A DNA stretch of 64,000 bases. Source: Tillandsia leiboldiana. Lineage: Eukaryota > Streptophyta > Magnoliopsida > Poales > Bromeliaceae. The stretch covers positions 58,281,603-58,345,602 of the forward strand of contig CM055060.1 in assembly GCA_029204045.2 (NCBI GenBank). Reading direction: 5' to 3'. Numbering within the stretch: position 1 is the stretch's first letter; the number at the start of each line of letters is the position of its first letter. Both the position numbers and the translations under genes were made by a program. Positions 24,873 through 36,933 of the stretch are shown in pieces. A model generated the notes under the pieces. It did no database searches, had not been told where the DNA came from, and saw only the letters and a program-made list of their open reading frames with translations.

Positions 24873-25093
24873 GTCCGGCTATTATGTTTGTACAAGCACC
24901 AAGTATTTAGTGCTTATAAATTTTCTACTGTTATATCTATTTCTTTGAATAATTTTATTTTTTAGATCATTCTATTACACAAACCATTCATTTAATTCAA
25001 AAAATCCACTATCTTTCTAATCACGCATTTTTTAATTTAAAAATTAAAAATCTAAAAGTATGACTTATATTTTTAAAAATATAAGAGCTAAAT
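24872..25093. mobile_element. MITE of the GTCCGGCTA family, copy D
   Basis: Starts AGTCCGGCTATTATG and GTACAAGCACC and is about 75 percent alike by eye to copy C immediately to the left. The pair sits head to tail with a (CT)n(TA)n spacer. Confidence 0.45.
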
Positions 25094-26219
25094 TATATAT
25101 ATATATATACATATATATGCTTCATTCTCTCCTTCATGCATCTTCTCATCCCTTTGTTAAGGTTCCCTTGTACAATAAAAAATATTGATTGGCTTCTAAT
25201 ATAGAAGGAGACTTAATTATCCATATTAGGTTATCTTGGTGCTTACCCGTGAGTTTTTCTGGGAGGTAATTAAGAATGTCCGCCGCCATAATAGTCGTCT
25301 ACTTTTGTCTTATTCAAAATTAATAAAGTGTGTCGCAGGCATGTAACAATCGCAAGTTAAAGACAACAGGCATGACACTACCAACATTTATTGCAATCCT
25401 AGATTAATAAATAAACAGAAATAAAAGAAATGCTATCCATTCGCATCTCAAAATATATTCTAGAATAAAAAATATTTTTAATACGTTTTAAATTTTAAAT
25501 TTAATATATATTTTATATTTTATTTATTATAGAATAAAATAAAAATTATTAATTATTTTAAAATAATTAATAAAAAATATATTTTATATTTTATTTATTT
25601 TAAAATAAGTTAAATTTTACTAGTTATTTTAAAAAACTAATAAAAAAATTTTCATCCTGAATAAAAATTTTTATACTTTATTTTGAATATGCCAATAGTA
25701 TTGCTCTTCTAAAATATTATCAGTAAGTAAATCTTGCATAAGTAAGTAGTAATTATGTATGGCTTAGTTTTCAAAATTTTGGAAACTAGGCACACACTAT
25801 TAATTTTACAAAGCTAAACTATTCGCCAACTCTTATAAACACAATTCTAATTTAATTAACAGCAAACAATTAAGTATATTCACATAAGGAGGTCATGAGC
25901 AAATATGGGTCTATGCACCGTATGTATGGTATTTTCTATTTGAATGTCATATTATTTAATAATAAAAATTTGAATGGCATCACCTGTATATTTAAAAAAA
26001 TATGATCAATACTATTCATACATTCCAAAAAAATATATAATATATTGTTTACTCATCTAAGGATGAAGTGTATTTTACTGATCATTTCAAAAAATATATA
26101 TAATACACATTCTACTCATATAAGGATGGAATGTATTTTACTAAAATTTATTTTATTCTATAATAAATAAAATTTAAAATATATATATATTTTTGAGATA
26201 TACAAAAAATATAATTTTT

Positions 26220-26287
<68 letters not shown>

Positions 26288-26529
26288 TTTACTCATCGAA
26301 TAAATAAATAAAATTTTCTTCATGGTTGTGTCAATGATAAAATAACATTCCATCCAATGATAAAATGACAGATAATATATATTTTTTTATTTGTACCGGA
26401 GCAATATTTAGATAATTCTGCGGCCAAATGTTATCCAAGCATGATCTACCTGGCTGAAATTGAAAGTAGAAGTTAAATAACACCTAGTCCGTTACCTAAA
26501 GGAGAGCAACCCAAATTAAGTTTCTATAC
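25094..26529. other. Upstream region of P450 gene 3
   Basis: 25270-25400 (GTCGTCTACTTTTGTCTTATT, TGTCGCAGGCATG) is similar to 35300-35400 upstream of gene 4. 25720-25830 is similar to the region upstream of gene 2. 26225-26281 is (TA)n. The leader CTAAAGGAGAGCAACCC at 26499 is shared with genes 1 and 2, but the TATA region is not. I see no clear TATA box. Confidence 0.5.
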
Positions 26530-28125
26530 ATGGCTCTTCCTAGCATGATTGTTGCATCCCTGCCTTTCCTCGTTGTTCTCCTACTGTTCCCTCTTCTACT
26601 CCTCACAAGAAGAAAGGGGCGCAGTACAGAACTAAAACTACCCCCGGCCCCTCCCAAGCTCCCACTAATCGGCAACCTCCACCAGCTAGGGACTCTCCCC
26701 CACCACTCCCTCTATCACCTCTCGCAGCGATGCGGACCCCTCATGTATCTGAAACTGGGCCGCAGGCCGACCGTCGTGGTCTCCTCTGCCGACATGGCCC
26801 AGGAGATCCTAAAGACGCACGATCTGGAGTCCTGCAGCCGACCGTCCCTCACCTCGTATACAAAGCTCTCCTACGGTAGCTCAGACATCGCCCTGGGGGC
26901 ATATGGAAAGCAATGGAGAGAGCTCCGAAGAATTTCCATCATCGAACTTTTCAGTGCCAAGAAGGTGGCCTCGTTTCGATCCATTAGAGAAGAAGAGGTG
27001 GAAAGAACTATGAGCTCGATATCCTCTCATTCAAGCAGTTCTCTCCCCGTCGATTTGAGCAAAGAGCTGATCGCACTCACAAGCACAATCACTTGTAGAA
27101 TGGCTTTTGGAGGGAACTACCATGATGTTGGAAGCAGATTTAAGACGATTCTGAACGAAGCACAGGCCATGCTCGGGGGCTTTTTCATCGCGGACTACCT
27201 GCCTATCATCGGATGGGCCGATTGGCTCACAGGGATGAGAGCGAGGCTCCAGAAGAACTTTACCGATCTTGATCGGTTCTACCAACAAGTCATCGACGAG
27301 CATCTCGATAGAGCGCAGCAGCAGCAGCAGCAGCAGCAGGACTCCGGCGAAGACCTTGTGGATATTCTACTGCGCATGCAAAAGGATGAGAAGAGTCTAA
27401 CCACAGACCAGATCAAAGGAGTTATTATGGTACGTAAAACTTCCGATACCGAATCACATAAAACATTTTCCTATATTATTCTACACAACCTTACCATTTT
27501 TCCGCAGAATATTTTCATTGGTGGGAGCGATACGTCCTCAGCCACTGTGGTATGGGCCATGACGGAGCTAATGCGGCACCCGCAAGCGATGAAAAATGCC
27601 CAAGAAGAAGTAAGGAGCCTCGTCGGGAGGAAAGGAAAGGTAGAGGAGAGTGACATCGACCAACTACGCTACCTCAAGTGCGTTGTGAAGGAGACCATGC
27701 GATTGCACCCGGTGGCTCCGATGCTGATCCAAAGAACGACGCTGCATCATTTCAAAATCAACGGCTACGATGTCCCGTCCAATACGATGGTATGCATCAA
27801 TGCTTGGGCGATCGGAAGGGACGGGAGTTACTGGGAATCCCCGGATGCGTTCAAGCCGGAGAGGTTCGTGAATAGCTCGGATCTGGACTTCGCCGGAAAG
27901 GACTTCAATTTGATACCGTTTGGGGAAGGTCGCAGGATCTGCCCAGGGAAGAACCTCGGGCTCAAAACGGTCGAGATCATGCTCGCCAACCTTCTTTACT
28001 CCTTCGACTGGAAACTTCCGGCTGGTACGACGGAGGAGGATATCAACATGGATGAGGCGCCGGGCATTGTTGTGCACAAAAAACATACTCTCCCCCTTTT
28101 CGCCACTAGATATATATATATATAG
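26530..28125 (+). CDS. Cytochrome P450, CYP71 family (tandem gene 3)
   Basis: Exon 1 is 26530-27429 and exon 2 is 27508-28125. The 78-nt in-frame GT-AG intron (27430-27507) differs from that of gene 1 at only about two positions. The spliced protein is 505 aa; the extra C-terminal residues (RYIYI) come from a lengthened TATATA run at the stop codon. Motifs: proline hinge LPPAPPKLP, WRELRR, an eight-glutamine tract (gene 1 has six), I-helix GGSDTSS, K-helix ETMR, PERF, and FGEGRRICPG with Cys445. Possible specificity changes against gene 1 include MLIQRTT for MLIPKTT after the K-helix and VCINAW for VYINAW. No disabling lesion is visible. Substrate unknown. Confidence 0.92.
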   Translation: MALPSMIVASLPFLVVLLLFPLLLLTRRKGRSTELKLPPAPPKLPLIGNLHQLGTLPHHSLYHLSQRCGPLMYLKLGRRPTVVVSSADMAQEILKTHDLESCSRPSLTSYTKLSYGSSDIALGAYGKQWRELRRISIIELFSAKKVASFRSIREEEVERTMSSISSHSSSSLPVDLSKELIALTSTITCRMAFGGNYHDVGSRFKTILNEAQAMLGGFFIADYLPIIGWADWLTGMRARLQKNFTDLDRFYQQVIDEHLDRAQQQQQQQQDSGEDLVDILLRMQKDEKSLTTDQIKGVIMVRKTSDTESHKTFSYIILHNLTIFPQNIFIGGSDTSSATVVWAMTELMRHPQAMKNAQEEVRSLVGRKGKVEESDIDQLRYLKCVVKETMRLHPVAPMLIQRTTLHHFKINGYDVPSNTMVCINAWAIGRDGSYWESPDAFKPERFVNSSDLDFAGKDFNLIPFGEGRRICPGKNLGLKTVEIMLANLLYSFDWKLPAGTTEEDINMDEAPGIVVHKKHTLPLFATRYIYI

Positions 28126-31100
28126 CGGCATCTACAACTAATATATATACCACTGTGCATCGATATATCTATCATCTTGCTATCTACTTATATATATTAT
28201 GTATGTGTGTACGTACAATATGCAAATCATATGCATATACAAGCTTGATCTTACTACTACTACTACTCAGGTGCATCTACAGAAATTATATAGTTTAGAA
28301 TCACATATTCTACTTTATTAATTATGCTAAGACGTTCAATATGCTACAATTGTGTTTAAGAAAAATCTGAAAGCCGAACTGACCTGACATACTTCCCGTT
28401 TCGTGGGCCATGCAATTAAATAATGGGACATGCATGCATCTAGGATTTACTGGCTCAAAAAAAGAAAAAAAAAAGAAGACCATTTCAATGGTATCTCAAA
28501 TTAATTAATACCGTGGAACTGAAAACCATATAGGCCTAATAGCTAGTTAGAGAATGCATTCTCTAATAAAGGCAAATTTATTAACGTTCTAGAGATAAAA
28601 AAAAATAATTGGAAAATTGCAAATTGGAAATAAAATGGTAGATTGCGCCAATTGGCCAATTTCAAAAGAAAAAATTTGATTAAAATAGAAAAATTAAATA
28701 ATGCAATGAATGATAAAAGTAAGGATCAGTATTTATATATGTCACATTTTTTTACCTCTTTCTCCTTATCCATTTTCTTTGTGGGTAGAGTTGATATATT
28801 CTACCTCCTCTTCTCGTTATATGATGACGCAAAGAGAAAAGGAAAAAAAAAGAAAAAAAGCGTGGATGCAAAATCAAAACAAATTAGATGACTTTTCAAA
28901 CAGAATAAAATAATTAAATTACAAGTAAAAAATTGGTTGCTCTTAGAAATTGTACTGTAATCATGTTTCGAATGAAATTAAGAGTGAATTTGTTGAAAAT
29001 TAAAAATTAGACATTATTTGTCACAGATAAATTTACCTTTTTTATTAAAATGTGCAACAAGGTGGTATATATTTTGGGGTACGGGAGTGATGTGCGAGTA
29101 AAGGTTAATGTAAAAGAAAAAGATGTAATTTATTTCGATTGGAACTGATAAAGTGAGATAGGAGGAAACCATAAAGAAATATGATAGATTTTACGTGAAA
29201 AAGTGGTGGATCAAGCGCGGGTTTTTTCGATTAGTTAAATTTACGGGTTTTTTATTAGTTAAATTTGAACTCAAAAAATTAAAATTTTAAAAAGTTAGGT
29301 AGTCAAATTTTAATGGAAGATAGTTGGGAAATGTTTTATACATTTTTACCCTTTTTTTTTTTTTTGGGTATTACTCAAGCTCAGTAATCTGGACTAATGT
29401 TGGTTGCTTCTGTGCTTTTGCCAATTTATCATGCAATTTATGCTGCATATAATATTGGCAGATACCTGGACAAGAAAGAGCCTGAGGTACAGCAATAGAT
29501 TCAAATGTACACCAAAGTGCTAGAAGATCAAGATTGTGCCACAAGAGTTTCTTTCTTTAATGTTGAATTGTTAAAGTTGTAGCTGTAACTAATGTAACTA
29601 TACTTGAATAATTGTACATCTAATTACCAGTGGAGCTAATTTTATTGTTTAATTAACTTGATGCATTAGCATCCAAATGTTGCAGTCGAAAACTGTAGGA
29701 GACAATTCAACTGCAACAAGTAAAATTATAACTAAATTAATCACAATTTTAGCTGCAATAGTTGTAAAGAATAATCTTAAATATAAGACAAACTTATCAA
29801 AGTATAACTTTATTTTTCGACAATGGATACAATCTCCCAGCTCCATATACAACAGGATATAATTTGTTAATACAATTTTTAGGTATGTGCGACCGTATTT
29901 ATAGCATTTTTTTACTATATATATTCAAACAATTATAATATAAATAATCGGAGCTTTTACATTTTTATTCTCCAAAAATAAGTGTTGTAATATAAAGGTG
30001 AAAACTATTAATGGTAATTTCTTAAACAATTGATGGAGAGGCATTTTAATAGAGTACCAAACACAAGAATTGTTAGATTTTATTAGTTTTTTATTAATCT
30101 AAAATTTGATTTTGGCCGATGGACTTTCTGCGTTGTCCATGATCAATAGACTTTATTTAGGAGCCCAATATCTTACTTATCTCATGTTATGTTTAATTTC
30201 ATATTAGAAACTTATCGCATGTGATAGTTAGAAGAAAGTGAGAATAAAAACTTCTCCTAAAGAAACAAGAGCCGCACCGGATCGGGCGGGCAGCGAATGC
30301 AGTCATGATCCGATTTGCTTTTAATTTTCTTTTTTTTGTTGTTGACTTAATCTTATCTTAGGAAAAGTTTTCTTGGATTACCCAAGAGCCTCCTCGGTAA
30401 GGTCCAACGACTAATCTGAGATATAGGCGTTGGATTCCGCCTGAAGTTGGGCTGCAAGAGATATACATATACAGTATAATATACTATATAGTTTCTACAC
30501 TGAATTTTACTTTTATTATTTTTTGGATCTCTGAAAATTGACGGGCTCGTTCTACACCACTCCGGAGTCGTGCTGACGGGGTAGACAGTGATTGTTGAAG
30601 TCTAACACGTAAAGAGACAATTTTACTTCTAGGGCGGTGCATCGCACCCTTCCACCCACCGGTTTCATTTAATCCCTACTGTTTATTTAGTTATAGTATA
30701 CTAATAATTTGTATGCAAATATATATTTAAATATTTCGAATTTAAATTATTTTAAAATAATATTTTACTAAAAAAATTTATAAAAATATTTTTCCAACAA
30801 GAATAATAATAAAATAAAATAAAAACCATAAGAACAAAAAAATTAAGTGGCACGACCATGCATTCATCCATGAAAGAATAATGCAAAAGAACTATAAAAT
30901 TTAAAGATTCCAATAGAAATACAAATGAGAAATATGTTACCTTCACTCTAAAGTATAAAGAGAGTTCCAATAATTTATAACTTTCTTCAAATAGTGTAAA
31001 TCATACCTCATAAAAAATATTTTATATATCTTTTCTGGATGGAACTGCAATTAAATTGAATTTTAGAGTCATCTCTCTTTTTCTCTCCCTCTCTACTAGT

Positions 31101-32640
31101 CTAGTTTTCTCTAATATTCTAATCACCTCCACTTTAGTTTCTAAGATAAAAAATTATTAAATATATGTTTTTGGATCAAAAGAATCAAAGATAAAAATCT
31201 ATCAAATATAGATCTTTAGATAAAAAATATCATAATACAAAAATTTATAAGTAGCTAGAATGCCCAAATATATAGTTAAAAAAAAAAAAATACTTAACCA
31301 AAATTACAGTCCAAATAACAAATAAACCTAATATAAACTAAAAAGTTGCAGAGAATGGCAATCTTCGGCCTCCTTTGGTATTTTTACGGTTCTCAAACTT
31401 TTTTTTTGGTTCTAAATACAAACTATAATTTTTATATGATTGAGTTGTTAGGTTTTATTTACTTTTAAATTAATTTAAAATTTGATTTTGGTCTTTTATC
31501 TGAGAACTCAATATCATGCTTACCACATATAATATTTAATTTCATATTAGATACTCATTCTATATTTATATTTTTTTTTTTCTTGAATGTATTGATTAGA
31601 AAAAAATAAAAAAATAAAAGTAAAAAGTTTTCCTACTCAAAAACTTTCTCAATGCTAACCTGAAATTTTGATAGACTATCCAAGTAAAATTGGTTAAGTA
31701 ATAATTTTTTATATACATTCTACACTTCATTTCATTCTGTGCCATTTTAAAATCGTTGGACGTTCAAGTAATAATTTTTTAAAATTTGGCCGAAGAAAAC
31801 GTTGGACGTTAAAGTGCAAACAATTAATGTGAGTCCATCGGATTTATGTTTAAGAAATAAAAGATAGTAACAGCCCTAATTTAATATTGTTGGGTCTCCT
31901 TCTGTACGTCGGGCTCACCAATTTGGTATGTGTAGTGGTCTTCAATTGTATTATATTATTTATATTTAAGCCAAACAAATCTCTTCTTCCAAAAAGAAAT
32001 AAAAAATTAAAAAAAATTATGATAAAATAGGTGAGATATAATGCCGTAATACTATTGTCTTATTCTAGATTTTTTTCCTAGAGTGAGGATGCGTGACTGG
32101 AAGGGGGATGCACATATTTTCTTGCACACATAATAAACACGCGGACGAACTGAGAAACATATCAAAATCTACATCATTCTAAAATTTAAAATAAATTTAT
32201 ATATAAAATATAATAAAATTAAATTTTTAATCCAAATATAATATATTAGACTGTGTTTAGATTCAAAAGAATAAAATAATTCAACATAAATTTTGAATCG
32301 AACTAACGAGACAAATATCATATCTTCCGATGCTTATGATTACGATGAGTTTGTTTGAGTTTTGACCAAAATGTCAAAACTTAAAATAGAGGCTAAACCT
32401 TTTAGTCCAATCATAATATTTTAAATGATTTTTATATTTTAAAATTTTTTAAAAAATAAATATGCTAGAAATAAAAAAATTCTAAAATGAATAAACGTCA
32501 CCGACAAAAATTTTATGAATATAGTCTTCAAACTAATTAGTTTATGGACGATGCGGATGAACACTGCATGACAGAAGCAACGCCCATCAATTCCCCGCCT
32601 ACTACTCTCTATTTTTTTCTCTCTCTCTCACTCTCTCTCC
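28126..32640. other. Spacer between P450 genes 3 and 4, left part
   Basis: 28500-28740 repeats the P450-flank block seen at 7960-8260 and 17085-17320 (GTGGAACTGAAAACC, GAGAATGCATTCTC). 28745-28925 matches 20990-21150. 29395-29500 holds a short gene-like fragment, described separately. The rest is AT-rich with no supported gene. Confidence 0.55.
29398..29503 (+). pseudogene. Unidentified gene-like fragment with a hydrophobic stretch
   Basis: A frame from ATG (29398) encodes MLVASVLLPIYHAIYAAYN followed by IGRYLDKKEPEVQQ and a stop. It is a membrane-like helix plus a charged tail, with balanced base composition unlike its AT-rich surroundings. It may be the 3' end of a captured or decayed gene followed by old 3' UTR. 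I do not recognise the family, and upstream codons in the same frame are stopped. Confidence 0.3.
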
Positions 32641-33240
32641 TTTTTGACCTAATAAAATTGGGTGCTTGTTTCGAGTTGGACCGTTGCGCAGGTTCGATCA
32701 TGGCATCTGAGAATTCTGAAAAAATTAGGGAGTAGGGAGGAAGAGACGGAGGGATTGGAGGAAGAAGATAAGGAGGGAGAAGAGAATAGAAATTTGATTC
32801 AAACTTTGTATGCCTCGTTTGTAATACATCTCACTATTTATACTACTCCTTTTTCTGTACTAAACTGTAATTATGTCCTATTTGAAGTATTCATTAGCAA
32901 AAGATGTGATATGTAAATGGGCCCTCGCTGGGCCTAATCCTGTTGCTTTCTGGGCTTCTGGGTCAGGCCGCTTGCTAATCCTGTTGCTTTCTGGGCTTCT
33001 GGGTCAGACCGCGCTTGCTGCACTGTTGCTTCACTTCTGCTGGCCAGGTGGATCCGCCCGCTACCTTGCGCCCGATCCGTTGGAACTCTCCAGACTCCTG
33101 ATGTCCGCTACCTTGCGCCCGATCCATTGGAACTCTCCAGACTCTTGACGCCCTGTCACTTCTCACTTACCCCCGTACGACACCCTAACTCAACCCCGGT
33201 TCCGCAGCCCACTCCTCACTCTGGTTCATCCCCTCTTCCC
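32641..33240. mobile_element. Possible LTR-retrotransposon remnant with internal tandem repeats
   Basis: A stretch of higher GC than the surroundings. It contains TTTGTAATACATCTCACTA-type sequence typical of copia LTRs. Two local duplications follow: a segment of about 40 bp with TTGCTTTCTGGGCTTCTGGG at 32941 and 32984, and one of about 45 bp with CTACCTTGCGCCCGATCC at 33061 and 33108. No coding domain is present. Classification is tentative. Confidence 0.3.
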
Positions 33241-33403
33241 TAACTCTCTCTTCGTCCCCAAGTTACTCCTATCCTCTCCTCTACTTCTCTACTCTTTCCT
33301 CTATTATCCTTTTCTCTACTATTGTTATAGAATTCAAAAGTAAAATTAATATATCCAAAATTAATATATCCGTCAGACCTTTTGACGGACATAGCAAATG
33401 ATG

Positions 33404-33404
<1 letters not shown>

Positions 33405-33436
<32 letters not shown>
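33405..33436. repeat. Poly-A run, about 30 bp
   Basis: Uninterrupted A tract just before the duplicated block at 33465-33670. Confidence 0.8.
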
Positions 33437-33445
<9 letters not shown>

Positions 33446-33464
33446 GTATGGAGTATGATGACAC

Positions 33465-33670
33465 AGCGCTAGTAGGAAAGTCCAAATTCATGGTCGTGAT
33501 TTTCTTTCTCTGGGGCCAACGAGATTTCACCCAGTGTGAGCCGATTTCAACTCACGTCCTCATTTTTCAATCCTCAGCGCAGCAATATTCTTGTATATTA
33601 AGTGAGTGAGAGCAACTTCATCAGAAGAGGCAGATACGTACGTAAATGGAAACCCCATGTCGATTAATAC
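33465..33670. repeat. Duplicated block upstream of P450 gene 4
   Basis: Counterpart of 23440-23640 upstream of gene 3, with the same ordered motifs and a few small insertions. Confidence 0.7.
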
Positions 33671-36180
33671 GTATCTTATATAACAAAAACACATAATTTA
33701 GGCCTCATCTAATATCATCACCATTTTTTACCCTTTTTCTTTTTCTTTTTTTTTTTCATGCCAATTTTGTATGATTTAATACACTGGCAGAATAACTGAT
33801 TATTTTATAATAAGTTTTTGGCCCAGTAATTGATGAAAACTCATTTTGCAAAATTTAAAAATAAAAAAAAATTACCTTTTAGTTTTTTTTTTTTATACAA
33901 AACGACCATCTAGGATGCAAAAATTATAAGCAATTTATTATTTCCTTCCAAACTATTTTATATAAAAATGTATATTTTTTTTTTTTAAAAAAAAAAGAGA
34001 AAATAGACAAATGATCCCAAACAAAGCATTAAAGGGCGATTTCTAGTTTCTCTTGCTTTAGTTTTTCTTATTAAATGAAAATAGATATAAAACGATGGCT
34101 ACTATGTAATTATGCAACTTTGATTGAACACATATATTTCACTAGCTAGATAAAAAGAATATTCAGTAAACAAAATACTTTAAATATATGCACACTACAT
34201 AAATATATACTACATAGATATATGCTGAATTCTACTATCCTGCTATCAATCGCATCAAATATTTTATACTATCAAATTTTCACCGTTAGATTTAATACTC
34301 TGATCATTTCTATTTTTTAGATCATACTATTTTACCAACCACAGATTAAATTTTAAAAAATTATTATCATTCTAATCGTATATTTTTTAATTCAATAATT
34401 AAAAATCTAATAGCATAAATGATACCTAGTTACATATATGCTTTATTCTTTCGTGCACGCATCTTTCCTTCTCTTCCATTTACGGTTTCCTCATCCTTAC
34501 TCTATTTGGGTAATATACGGCTATAGCTAGAAACAAAAATATAACAAGACATTTATCCATATGAAAAATAATTTGGAAAATCAACATTCAGTTCAATTTT
34601 TAATAATAGATTCAACAGTTCATTTTTTATAAATATAAATAGATTCAACTGTAACATATAAATATAAGATAAATCAAATCACATAGTTTCTGCGATAGAC
34701 ATAAAATATTAATGTGCAGCATCTAAATAAAAATTAAAAAAAAAAAAATCAGTGTAGAGCTTGTTAACAACTCATTAAGAAATTTTCCATCTGCTATCAT
34801 ATGTCCTTTTTATTTTTATCCAAAAATTATAATTTTTCATTCTAGGATTTAAATTTTTTTTTAATTTAATATTTAAAAAATATATGACAAACTCGTGAAT
34901 AAAGGCAAAACCAATATAGGACATGGGATCTAGTGTTATCCAACAAGTTTTTGTTGAAGAGCTTTCTACATGAAATGCCACCGACAGATGTTTTATGCTC
35001 AATCATTTCGGATAACACTTGCATTTTCTGTCTTACGGTGACTGCTGGCATAAGAGTTAACTGATGCTTATTCATTATAGACTGTCATTGTTTCTTCTCC
35101 TAGAAAAAATTATGCACTGAATTTTTTTTTTTTTTTTTTTGAGAAAGAAAAAGATAGCATGTTACTCGCTTTGTTTATTTTAAAATAAATTTATCTGAAA
35201 ATATAAACCAATTAGACTTCGAACACTTACTAAATTCTCTTGATACGGACAAATGAGATATTTATGTAACTTGGTGTCTCCACCACAACACTTCTATCTA
35301 TTGCCTCCGCCAAAAATAGTTGGGCCTAGTAATATCTATCTTATTCAAAATTATCGATGTGTTGCCATACTCGCAGGTTAAGGACAACTCTCACGTCACT
35401 TTCACCTTTAAAAAAAAATTTGATCTTAAAATAAATTTATTTTATTTTAAAATAAATAGAATATAAAATATATATTCCATTTAAAATATACAAATAGCAT
35501 ACTGCACCTCAAAATATATTCTAAATAATTATTTAATAATAATTGCATTTTGGATAATCACGTTTTTTTTTTAATTTTCAAAAAATTAAATATAAAATTA
35601 GGCACGTTATTAATTAAAAAATTTAAACCATTCACTGGCTCATATATATATATATACAAACATTATTTATAAAGAACACAAATATGTTCATACAAGAAAG
35701 TCATAGCCTTATTTGGAAGGGGAGAGAGCATCAATGTTTATGGTTTCAATGGTGCCCACTAATAGTAGTAGTACATCAAAAACTACCTGGCAGTTTTCTC
35801 TGTCGGAGAATTAAAAATATAAAATCAAAAGTTTTTCTATTAGAGGAAAAAATCTGATTTCAGTTTCTTGATAACTTTCAGCTGGCAGAATCTAAAATGA
35901 GACAGGCGCATATGAACAATGCTGCATCTATAATCATTTTTGGTTGTAACCATACAATATGCCAATCTAATGACTAAAATTTCCACACGTCTTTTCACTC
36001 TTTTTTTCCTTTAATACTAACACCCAAAAAAGAATTGCTTAGACCCTAGGTTGAAAATTTTCTACTCTTGGATGAGAATTGTAATTCTTGGATAAAAATT
36101 TATAAAGAGTTTAGCTGAATTTAAATTAAAAATAATTTTTTGAAGTGATTTTATAAAACCGCTAAACAAAAAAATTTGTA
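33671..36180. other. Spacer upstream of P450 gene 4
   Basis: AT-rich. 34235-34430 resembles a diverged GTCCGGCTA-family MITE. 35300-35640 is related to the upstream regions of genes 2 and 3. No gene is seen. Confidence 0.5.
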
Positions 36181-36790
36181 AATAATAATTTTTTACTAAA
36201 TTTAATTAATTTTAAAATAATTTAAAATTTGAATTTGAATTTTAAATTTAAATTTAATTTAAATCTTAAATTTTAAAATTATAGAAAAAATAAACTTTGA
36301 TATTTTAATTTAAAATTTAAAATTTTGAAATTTAAATTTTAAATTCTTAAAATTAAATTAAAAGTTTAAAATTTAAAATTCAAAATTTAAAATTTAAATT
36401 TCAAAATTTAAAATTTAAAATTTAAATATTTAAATTTTAAAACTTAAATTTTAAATTTTAAAATCAAAATTTAAAATTAAAAAAAAATGAAAATTTAAAC
36501 CTTAAATTTTAAATTTTAAATTTTAAATTAAAAATTAAAAATTTGAATTTTAAAAATTGAAACTTGTACTTTGAAAATTAAAACTTACAATTTTAAATTT
36601 TAAATTTTATCTTAAATTTAAAATTTAATATCTAAATTTAAAATTTGAATCTAAAATAAAAATAAAAATTTAAAATTGAATATAAAATTAAAACCAGATT
36701 TCAAAAAATAGGCAAATTGAGTGTTTTTTATTTTAAATTTTAAAAATTTTAAAAATAATTTTTAAAATCAGAATTAAAATTTGGAAATGA
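36180..36790. repeat. Low-complexity AAATTTAAAATTT region
   Basis: About 600 bp made almost entirely of shuffled ATTTAAA/TTTAAAATT words, ending about 140 bp before gene 4. A similar tract lies at 58090-58930. Confidence 0.85.
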
Positions 36791-36863
36791 AATTGTGAAT
36801 CGGCTTAGTGAGTAAAAAAAAAATTATTTTTGAACTCAAAATTACTTTTCAAAGCCAAACACC

Positions 36864-36880
36864 CACTATATATATATATG
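36864..36880 (+). promoter_or_regulatory. TATA box of P450 gene 4
   Basis: CACTATATATATATATG lies about 55 bp before the ATG. The short leader CTGATACCAAAAGCATCCC is only weakly like those of the other three genes. Confidence 0.45.
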
Positions 36881-36933
36881 TAGCAAATGCATGAACTCCT
36901 TTTAGCTGATACCAAAAGCATCCCAAAGTTGCT

